A DNA stretch of 64,000 nucleotides from Macrosoma leucophasiata. Taxonomy: Eukaryota > Arthropoda > Insecta > Lepidoptera > Hedylidae. The notes under the pieces were generated by a model. It was not told the origin of the DNA. It worked only from the letters and a program-made list of their open reading frames with translations, and did not search any database. Shown in pieces: positions 49,201 to 61,200 of the stretch (positions are counted from its first letter, which is position 1; each line of letters opens with the position of its first letter). A program made the position numbers and the translations under genes. The stretch spans positions 3,472,001-3,536,000 of the forward strand of contig JAWQUS010000023.1 in assembly GCA_036365455.1 (NCBI GenBank). The letters are read 5' to 3'.

Positions 49201-52200
49201 CACTTATATACTACTAGCGGCCCGCCCCTGCTTCGCGCGGGTGCAATGTTACCTACCCTCTCCTATTCGTCATAGCGTGATGATTATAGATATAGGTTAA
49301 AGCCTTCCTCGATATCTTCTATAGTTTAGGCAGCGTACGCAAATTGAGTAATATTTCTAATTGATTTTTTACACCTTGTGTCTAAAAAACCCAAATATCT
49401 TACGGAACCCTATTTTTCCAAAATAAAATATGGCCTATGTTACCCGTGGATAATGTAGCTTTCGAATAGTGAAATAAACTATAAAAGATATACCTCGATA
49501 TCTTTTATAGTTTAGGCAGCGTACGCAAAATAAGTAACTCTTCTGGTTGATTTTTTACACCTTGTGTCTGAAAATCCCCAATTTCTTACGGAACCCTATT
49601 TTTCCCAAAATAAAATATAGCCTATGTTACCCGTGGATAATGTAGCTTTCGAATAGTGAAATAATTTTTCCTATTCAATACAAATAAACAAACGAACAAA
49701 TAAAAAAATATTACCTTTTTATAATATTAGTTTAGAAGACCTGATCCCACGTGGCATACCACGTTAAACGTATCGCATGAACGAGCACAATGCACTTATG
49801 TAATAGACTTCTGATTCCTATTATAGTTGCAGTTGATATACTGGAGGCATTCGAGAAAGGTCCAGATTTCAGTGTTATTGAAGACTAACGGTTCGCCCCG
49901 ACTTCGCACGGGTGCAATGAATGTTATATAGCCTATTTCACTCAGTGAAGATCCAGCTTTTTAGTGGTCAAAGAATTTTGGTTTTTTTTTGTTGCGAAAA
50001 CGTTATGGTGTGTTTCAGTTGTTAGTTTGTGAAAACGTAACAAACATGTGCAAAAACACACATGTTCCCTCTTTATAATATTATTATAGATTTAATTAAA
50101 GTTTGGTGCTGCCGAATGTTCAGTTTTATTGTGTCAATACAACTATAGCCTCAGGAAAAGCGATGCATCTACGTTTTGGTTTTATATATGTATACCATCA
50201 GTGTGAATTGCAAGCTTATTTTCCAACATCATAATATCGTAATTTTAAGTGTAGTTTAAAGCTACAGCCTGTTATAGGTCGCGCCACGTAAAAAGAACGC
50301 TGGAAGAAAGTAGAAGGGATGTGTTCGCGCATCGGTACACTCGCGCACGAAAGTACTAGCCCTATTGGTTTATTTTTGATCTAGCTTTCGCTTGCGGTTT
50401 CGTGTATTGGTAGGCAGATTGAAAACGCTGCACCCCATACCATCAAATAGATCGATAAATCGTCTACTGCGCAGCTTGACCGCCAGCGTTCTTTTTACCT
50501 GGCGTGACCTATACAGCTGGTTGTAGATCTTCAGGGTAAAATTTAAGGGCAAATAAGAAACAGATATTAACTTTTATTTAAGTAATGTTCTCTTGTTATT
50601 ATTATTTCGACTCGGAATTTTTTCGTATTGGATAATCATTTGAAAAAAAATACTGAACACCCTTTTTGAGTGTATGAGTCTACTCGATACTAGATGGCGT
50701 TTGACAGTTAAAAGTTTTATTTTTATAACGGTCATAATTTTCGCGCCACCCACATGTAAAAAACGAGTTATAAAAGTTCACGCTAAGAGTGGATTAATGT
50801 ACGATTGCCTATGATAGTCAATATTATAATAATTTGATAAGCCGGTACCTACAGACTAACGGGGTGTCAGTAGGCAAAAACATAAAGGTTTAAAATACCA
50901 CAAAGTGATGTTGCATCCAACTTTAACCAAGTTTTTTACTTTCGCGACGACCACATGACTAAACAGATATACAATGCGAATGTGGATGGTTGCAGAGGCC
51001 CAGGAAGACCAAGGCTGACCTACCATGACCAAATAGGTCGAGTTCTGTCTGATGGTGGGGTCAAAAGTCTTAGGAATCGGCGTGCATGTATGAAGAGAAT
51101 GATGAAGGTAGACGAGGCACGAGAGGTTTGTCAGAACCGGGATGTCTGGCGCTCTACACTCTCTGCCTACCCCGTTAGGGACCTGGCGTGAAGATACATA
51201 CATACATACACACAGACGTGAAAAAAGTGAGTTTCATTGTTGGTCTGATGAAAGCTAACTACTGCCACATTTTCCTCCTTGCGTACCATAAGACTACCTT
51301 CTGCGATGTGACATGTAATTGTAACTAACTTCACGGACGCATTGAAGTTTTATCCAAGGTGTGTAAGTTGACTGTAACATAGACAATATAATGAACGACA
51401 ACTAGATTGTGTAACCAGGCGTACTCGCGCTCGCCAACGTGTAGGGACGCTGTAACATCCTTTGTGCAATTACGTAATTCAAGCAATAAGATTAAGAGAC
51501 TACACGTTGAGGGACTGGAGTTCTTTAGGTGTACGAGTGCAATAGATAATAATAATTATGTCATGGAAACCGAATTTCGGTCACGACGGCCCGTCTCAAC
51601 GGAAACTGGAAAACTGCGTATTACAGTTCACAAGTGTATGCTGCAGACATAGATGCACTCTATTCATTCACTCTCGTTGACGGAGTTGGGACAACAAACG
51701 ACCGGAGAGAGATCGGGCGCTGAACCGACGGCTTTATGACCTCTCTGAGGCACGGATACGAGACTCCGGGGAATACTACTGGGAATTTTCTCACAAAAAA
51801 ACCCAATAACAGATTTACTCGTCGTGTGGTCGAACCCGGCACATCAGGCTTCAGCGTCGCAATTGCGATTACTTGGACAACGAGGTAGTCGCAATGCGGG
51901 CAACAAAAGTTATTTAAGAGAACATCTTCGGCTGATCGTACGACTGCAATGGTGGTAGTTTCATTACAGGGCGTGCAGCGCCCATACCGCGTTATTGCAT
52001 TTACTTTCGCCACGTTGGAATGGTTTCACCCCCATTGTTCGGGTTGACTACCAGCAGAGGAATAATAGATCGCATCTCTAATTGCGCTAACAATATTTTT
52101 ATTATTTTTTTGTTTTCCGATTAATGAGTTATTTCCAAATTTTGTAGTTTTGTTCCCTGAAGCTATCAATTAAAACGGGCGTTTGCTACTCGGCAATAGA

Positions 52201-55200
52201 TGGCGGTATGATACAGAAATAAATTTCATTTGAATTTTTATCTAGTTAATCTTATTTATGATTTATACTTATGTTACCGCTTTATTTTCCTTAAATACTT
52301 TACGTCATATTATTTATGTGTGGATGATCAGTATTAATAATTAATTACTTACAATCTATGTTTTGAGCTACTCGATAACAGATGGCGCTTACAACACTAA
52401 TCGAACGATTGGTATGACTGTTAGTTATTGTTTATCAAGTTCTTAAATTCTCCTTTACAAAAAAAGAAAAATCTATTATATAAACACAATAATAGGTACA
52501 TTTTTCTGTAAAGAATGAAGTAATACTTTCCAAGCTTCGATTAAAATAACTCTTTAACAAATTAACAATTTACCGGTTCATATTTAACGTAAATCGATTA
52601 CACGGCATTACACGCGGCCATTTTAATAAAGGGAATAGGTGAATAGCTATTAATTATGATCGTTAATCTGTATCGCTTAGTGAGAATCGGATCAGGCCCT
52701 TTCATGGTGGTAAATTAAAAATAAATTAATAAGATTAAGATGAGACGAGTTAATGGAATTTACTTTTAAATACGAAACATAATTAATATGGTACATGATT
52801 AAGTGATGACTGCAGCCTATAGACACTTAGACACCTACATAAGACTAAGGTCAAAATGCAGATGCATTACCACTCCTGAGGCCTAAGGTGTTAATAGTGT
52901 ATCTATCTAAGAATCATTATCTACCCGAAAACACTATTTACGTCATTGTCTAATTGTTTTCAATTCACTTTTTCTTAATTGTATTAATAAATTGTACCAG
53001 CACTACTTGCGGCCGAATGCAGACACAGTAAAGTAGTTAATAAATAAAGTAGGTAAAAAAAAAATTATAATAAGTCTGAATTAGGTAGGTAGTAGACTGT
53101 AACGTTGTATTTTTTCTGGTTTTAAAAATGGTCACAACGCCATCTAGTTAATCACCGCCGTACTAGGTCAACATTATCAATAGTATCACGTATTCCATAC
53201 GACGCATAGTTTGATTACATAATTTATCTAATACTTATAATTTGCCTTAAAAATACAATTTCGATATTTCCAAATTAAATATTAGATATAACGACAAGAA
53301 CATAATTAAAATATTATTCGGTGAATTTAATTGGCATTGTGGCTGAAAGTCTAAAAAAGACACGAATCCAGGGCCGGTAAGGGGAAAGGTCTGAGAGGTT
53401 ATTAGACGTCTCCTAGCATTTGATTTTTCTCTGTCCAACTAGTTAGTGGTGACACACTCGAAATTATGTAAAGGCAGGAAGCCTTAAATATTTTGGCCAT
53501 CATGGCCTAAATGCCTATTCAATAGGTATTTTTATCACCAATTGAGCCAGTTTCCCTAATTTCGGGAGGAGTTGGGATGCAGAGGTTTTATTCAGTTATG
53601 AAATGATAGCGAAAAGTCCTCATGCGGGTTTTTGTTCTTTATTTTTTATATAGAATTCGTTTATTTTGAATTAGTTATTTTGATTTATCTAGTTCATACG
53701 TAAATTTGTTCATTGGTTAGGTCATAATTTAGCATAGGGAATCCTCAACTTACCTTTTAAGTACGGATCATTGTTAGAATATTTTTTTCCTTCCCCAATG
53801 ATGGTGTTAAATCTGACTGACCTCTGGATGCGGGGTGTGACCGGTTACCCTGAAGCCTAGTGGAGTAGAGAATACTGGACTCCTCCGAAGCTGGCTACAA
53901 AGGTACCATCTCAAGGATTTGTAGAAAGGATTAGGGTTACCGGCATTACCATGCCCGGGGACAGGTAATAAAGTAAAGTAAATATATTAAATTAAATGAA
54001 TAAAGGAGCAGTAATCGTCACCACTCGAACCATTTCATATTCACGACCCTGTTTTCTTGATAGTTTGTTACTGGATCACATTGGTAAAAACATGTAATAG
54101 GAATTTGTAAGTTACAATTTAAAAACATAGGTTAAATAAATAAATATCAGTGTACCAAACAAACAGCTTTTTATTCAACTCGTTCATTTACAGAACGGGG
54201 TTTCAGTCTTGATAATATTCTGAGAGTCCGGCTCGTAGCCTTCTTTCTAGACGTGGTTTCAACTCTTCTATAGATATAAAAATGAATGTCTGTCTGTATG
54301 TCTTTTATAGAATCGTACACTACACATTTGATCATGCGATGATCTTTAGCGAAGTTGTTGTGCATGAGCCCACGAAGGTTTCTGAGTTGCCAAATTCGAT
54401 AGCAGCAACGCTAGCAGGCTAGTATAATGTATTAGTTTTGTTTGCAAAATTTTTTTTACAGTTCTTCCACTAGTGCAGATATTCAACTGAACAATGGCAG
54501 ATAAAATAAACTGCCTCGGTAGCCTAGTGGTAGCAGGCCACTACTACTACGCTGAGGTCTTGGGTTCGATTCCCGGGTAGGGGGTTATCAGAGATGATGG
54601 TGTAAAGTCCATTATCTCTGGTTCTATTGGGATTTTTCCATTTTCTGGAAATTTCCCAGTACCTTGAAGTTTGGTAATGTGCCCGGAGATGTCAACAGGC
54701 TCGCCACCTGTTACATGGGCCAAAACGTAACCGGCAAATCGTGGGTGTTTGCATGTATGCTTGAATGCATGCATTTACCTCTGCCTACCCCTTCGGGGAT
54801 TACAGGCGTGAAGTTACGTTAATGGCAGATAAACCATTCCAATGGTGGTAGTTGGTAGGTGTAATAACACAAAATAAGCAAAAGACAGCAGCGTCTTGCG
54901 ATAAAACTTCGGCCACTGCGATCTTACATTATTATATTATATTTAGTTTTATCTTAGTGATATTTTTGACTATACATATATTTTTTATCTTGTTTGACAT
55001 AAAATAGAATAGAATATTCTTTATTGTACACCAATAATTTTTACAAGTGTTATTCACTTTAATTTATTTTGTTTGTTTTTGACGTGTCTTATGAGGTGCC
55101 TGTCACCCTAAATGAATAAATGAGTTTCTGATTCTGATCTCCAATATATAAGATATGTTTTTTTTATGTATGAAGGTTGACAGACAAGCAGACGGGCCAC

Positions 55201-58200
55201 CTGATGGAAAGTGGTCACCGTCGTCTATGAACATTTGCAACGCCAGGGAAGTTGCCAACGCGCTGCCAGCCCTGAAGGACCTTATGACGCATTTTTGAAG
55301 AACCCCATATTGTTTTTCATTCCACAATTTACATGTGCGATTAGGGGCGGTGAACTACGACTATGACGTCTCGCTGACACAGGAAATAGGTACTCTAGGT
55401 ACACTATTGTACCATGAAAATTATTGAGGTTAAAGGGTTAAGATTATTTTTTACCTGTATGCTATTAATCATCGAACATTTCATCGTAATAAATGGTAAT
55501 TGCATGTGTAATTTGTGTTATACATTCCTAGCGCACATTTTTCTTACAATAAAATACCTCAAGCACGTGACATTAAAAAAACTCGCCAAGGGCAAGGGCG
55601 GTATTGAGCGCAAATGGTTCTGTACCATTATTTTTGTTTCAGTAATATCGTATTAAATATCTTTGTTTGTGTTTTCTTTTTTTTTTATGTAATTGAAGTG
55701 GCAAACAAGCATTCAGTTCATCAGAGTGCCTAGTGCGAGATTTTATGCGAATTCGATCGCGTAAGAGTAAACGCAGATTTGTATGGAATTGAAGGAGCGT
55801 CATCTATTCACCGCTAGATAATCCACTAGATTATACCGTAAGAGTAAATAAAATCTCGCACTAGGCACTCTGATGACTGCAGCCTATAGGCACCCACACG
55901 AAGACCAAGGTCAAAATGTAGATGCGTGCTACCACCTGTTACTACCAGTGAAAATGTGTAAATATATATTTTTAAATTGATTAAATATTCTGTAAATATT
56001 TTAAACGTCTACCTGCTACCGTTATTAATATCGAGCAAAAAATGCTTTTGTTGTATGGATACTCCCTTTTAGTGATATATTTTACTCTATTTTAGTTTTT
56101 TTTGTAATAGCAGCAACAGAAATACGGGTACGGAATCGTAAAAAGAATAATATTCCAAGAAAATCACCTTAGATTTTTTTTTATCAATGACTGATTTAAA
56201 CCACATTCCTACTATGCCAATAGTTGTCATAAGAAATGTTTGCGTGTCAAGAAACCATTTTAGTATCGATACCGGAAAGATGAATGAGGCAATCGAAAAA
56301 ACGAATGATTCATCGATTTTTGGTGCAGTCAACGATTTCTCCAGTTCAACGTATAGAATTTATGCAGTTGATATAAAGGTTATTTTGAAATGTTTTCTAA
56401 AATTATTATATTAATAATGTTCGTTGCGGCGTTCACTGCATCAAAGATGACTGAATTATCTGATGAAGTTTATAGCGGAACAGATGACATGTGTAAGTTT
56501 TTTGAAGTTACACTTCGGCGCGATTGTAAAAAATGATGACAGTGAATTTTAAAGATGCGCGCGCACACCGACAGATAAAAGCGACAGTCTGAAGTTAGGT
56601 GCTAAACTTTTTTTGTTGTTTTGTTTTATTTCTGGTTTGGATTGTTACGCTAAAGAAGTAAATCTGCTTACCTACGTGGGCACATATGGGTACACATGCC
56701 TACTGTTTTATTTTTTATATTCTAAAAGTTAATCATTTGAATGATAGACTCTCTTTTAAAATAAAAGAGGGAAAAGTCTATAAATAAATACGCTCTATAT
56801 AAGTTGTTTATGAAAACTTTCAGCGAAAGTTAGGTTGGACGAGGTATTCTTAGTATTTTTTAAGAAATGATAAAGTTTCAGAAACTGCAAATAACTCTCG
56901 ACAAATATTATTTGCTACTATTGAACCCTTCATCGGCATGTCCGACACGTTCTTGGCCGCTGTTTTAATGCTATAATTGTTGAAGACATTGTCGTTACAA
57001 AAGGCCAATTTAGCTTCTAAACATATAAGTACCTGCCTGTTCTTTTCAAACTGCCTACAACGTTTAGTAATTTGTCTGATTAAATATTATTAATTGATTT
57101 CTGATTAACTGCCTCGGTAGCCTAGTGGTAGCAGGCCACTACTACTACGCTGAGGTCCTGGGTTCGATTCCCGGGTGGGGGTTATCAGAGATAATGGTGA
57201 AAAAGCCTTTATCTCTGGTTCTATTGGGATTTTTCCATTTTCTGGAAATTTCCCAGTACCTCAAAGTTTGGTAATGTGCCCGGAGATGTCAACAGGCTCG
57301 CCACCTGTTACATGGGGCAAAACATAACCGGCGAATCGTGAGTGTTTGCATGTATGCTTGAATGCATGCATTTACCTCTGCCTACCCCTTCGGGGATTAC
57401 AGGCGTGAAGTTACGTTTAATAATGATTCAATTCAATATCATGAATATGCATTAACAGTTAGTTAAATTGAAAGTAATTTTAACGATATGAAGAATGTCG
57501 TTAAGCCTTTAAGTTACCTTTTACTTTAATTATTTATAAAAAATCATGTTTATGTTAATGAGAAGAAAGTTCGTTATTATTGAGGATTACTTGTAACATT
57601 GTCCAATTTATTTGAAAGGTAATACTATTAAAATTATTATCTGTGTTCAAATTTTATCAAATATTTTGTTTTACTAATGAAGCTCCATAGGAATTACCTT
57701 TTTATATTGAGAAATCGAAATCAACTGAGATTTAAATATTTACTACTCTATTTAATTACTATGACTTCCATGAAAGTTGGTTATGTATGTTATGTTACAA
57801 TAAAATGAATGTGGTATGGCGTGGCAAGGTTTTTACGTTTAGAACGAAAGGAGACAGGTAATTTTGGGCCTGCAAAATCGTTACTGGTTAACCCATTACA
57901 CAGTGCATTTTGTAATAAAGTTAACAATTAGCAATCTAACCTAACTTTTCTTGATCATGTATAAGTACTTCAATTACTGGCAATTCAAAAAATGCCCGAA
58001 TTTCAAATTACTTAATTATTTTATATACAGTCATTTGAAAATAACATAATTTGTACAGTGTTAAGTGTATGGAACAATATCATTCTCCTTTAAAACCGAT
58101 TAGGTATTTTAAAATGACACAAACGAACAAAGGAACCAATGAATTCAGCCGCATCAATTAAACTTTTTCTTTTACAAAACGCGACTGGGATTGCGCGTAT

Positions 58201-61200
58201 TCAGCCACACATGCGTCACGGTGGGGTCTCGATCACGTGTGTCGCATAAAGATACTTTTTGTTTTTTTATGGGCAAACGAGCAAAGTCGTAACTCTTTTA
58301 TACGTTTCGACGTGCTCTTTTTTTAGTACTTAGAACGAACGTTAATTGACGATAATCTTTGATTAATTAACACTTGGTGTGGGTTATTTTTTAACGTAAA
58401 CTTTCACCAAAAACACTGAAGTTAAAATACGATTAGCTCATTCATATGTATAATTTTTGCTTTGCAAATTATTTATGATTCCTAAGCATAAAACAAGACA
58501 TACTTTTTGCAAATTGGTTAGTTATCAAGGACTCTTCTAGATAATTAACCAATTTGCAAAAAGTATTATATTTATGCCTATGTTGCTAGCAACATAAAAA
58601 GAGACATCACTATAAATGAGCTCTTAAAGGAATACTCTTTCTCTTTGTAGGTATGATACGAAGTTAAAATGTTGCGTGCCGTGCCGCTGATTGACAATAT
58701 GATTTAAAAAAAAAACTTTTGCATTTCATTTTATTTACGTAATCTTATTAATTCTGATTAACACAAGACTTTTTATTGTGAAATATGCTTTCTATTTAAA
58801 TAAGATATTCTGTGTAATTGTGATAAATAGAAAAATATTGTCAAAATTTGATGAAGAATTAATTCGATTATAATATTTAATAAAAATTAGTAGTTGTAGG
58901 TAAATAAATTATATGAATGGGTACTATAACCACAACATGTTATTATTGTGATTCAGACAATGTATGTGTTATACTGCACGGACCTACAGTTCTTTCCCAC
59001 ATGACGTACCTATGTGTAGGTACAGTTATTTGATAATTAAATAATAACACAGGTTAATATTTTTATAAGGGTACCTAATATTCTATGTAGAGCTAGGTTA
59101 TATAAATATCTATTTCTGATAATATTTAAATTGCGATGTCTTGTAATGTCAAAAAAATCAAATAATAATTTCTCTGGCAGTTTGGTAAAACTGTCTGGCT
59201 TAACTGGATTAAAGCATGATAAGGAATAGAGTAAAAATGCAAGAACTTATATTAAAATTTACGATTTCCTGTAGTCTATCTAGTGTTTCTTGTAGTCTTC
59301 GCCTGTCATCACTAAAACAAACAGTTTGATAGCGCCATCTTGTGAGGAGTAGTAGTACTCACCAATTAAAAGCAGAGGTATGTCGAAGGCGAGTCGCCAC
59401 CAAATGCTATGTTTTTTGGATCTTGTCTCGAATGTCAGCTGCTGTGACTCCACGTCTCTCCTCTGTAATCAAAGAAATATATACTTAAAAAGGTGTTCAT
59501 CTTTCATTAGTTTTCAATGACAAAATAAGGTTCACATTATTGACAGGCAAATCTATATAGATACTTAGGTACTGCGTTATTTTTATGTCAGGATATTGCA
59601 ATTGGTCAAAAAGCAGATGCGTTTCCACAGGTGGTAACGCATCTGCACTTTGACCTTGTTCGTAGTGTGTGTCATCACTTAACATCAATGTGAACTGCAT
59701 GCTTGTTTGCCATTTTCATTAAAAAAAACCTTGTCTCTGCAGTTTCTGTGATAGTTATTACGGGGCTATACATTATTATTTAAGCGGAACACTACTCTTT
59801 TGCGGCAGAAATATTAAGTAATGCGGTGTTCCCTACGCCCGCGAGCTCAGTCACTACCAGTGAAAGCCAATAAAACTAAACTTTCACAAGGTATTTTTTC
59901 TTCTTCAGTTAGGTGGGACCTATAATAATATTATCATAATTTAGGCGCGATGTTAAACAAAGGTTTTTCAAATTACAGCATTTTCCTAAATCACCCAGCA
60001 CGAACGGAAAGGAACATAATCAACAAATTTCAAGTTCATCAGGAGCTTGCTCGTAATCCATCGATCGAAGGTCGGGACCTTGGCACGGGTGCCCTTGGCG
60101 CGTCCCCGCCGTGGACCGTTGACCTTAGGGGGATTGGATTTGTACCACGGAGTCCGATAGTGGGGAGATGCGCTATCGTTGCGTTTTTTTTTAAGATGCA
60201 AATAAGTATGTGTTACGTGAACACTTTAGCTACAGACATCTATAGATATTACACCAAAATGGTGAACTCTTCTACATCATAGATTACAGTAGGCGCCTAG
60301 AAACGACACTGAAAATATTAGTGAAGGGTCAAAATTTTTGTTTTATTAATAAGGCTGGGTCAAGCGTAAGAAGGCTGTACTCCTCGACACGGTACGAATA
60401 GTGAGGATTCCTTTCTCTACGTTCCAAATAGCAGCTTGCACCTTGATCCGAATTCCATTTTTTTTAAATATGTGTTTTATATTAATTAACCTACAAATTA
60501 AAAATTTTATCCTCAGAATGTACCTAATGTTGCCTTTGTGCACCTTGGTAATGCTCAGATTTTATTTAGCCAAATTTGGATTTGCACAAACTAAAAATTG
60601 AAATTTGTTGAGTTTGAGTTGAAATTGAGCAATATAGGAGCTGATGTAACGTTTTACTTGTGCAATTCTTAATTTGAACAGTTAATGTAACGTGTGTGGC
60701 TACCATCTACCATAATGATCCTATTAAGGGCCTGCGGTGTAGTACCCTTAAAAACAACTTAAATCTGTCATTATACATACTTATCTCCTTTACAGTTTAC
60801 TTCATACATCCACGTTATGATCCTTTATAAGTTCACTTGCTGAAATTCGTTTTGCGTTATATGTTCATTTTAGATTTTAGATTAACTTTGATTCTATTAC
60901 CGAACCATGGTAAGTGAGAGCTCGAGAGAATGACTTTTTTCTCGTTTATTTGTTATTGAGATGTGAGCGGATTAGTCGAATTCTGCTTTGGTTCGGCATT
61001 CAATTTCATTGAAGAGATTAAAATTTTACCTTTGCATGTAAACGCACGAGGACGATATAGTAATTAGTACTTGCACTAATTACGGCAAAAATGGAATTGG
61101 GACTGAAACTCAAATAGAAAGTAGAAAGACCCTTTATTTTAATGACAATAATTTAGAATCATGGAATTCATAGCAAACAATAACAATTATGTATAAAAAT

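Noticed and set aside
55414..55656. 80-codon plus-strand ORF rich in hydrophobic residues
   Set aside because: Low-complexity AT-rich reading in an intron; no homologous pattern recognised and no splice or start support.
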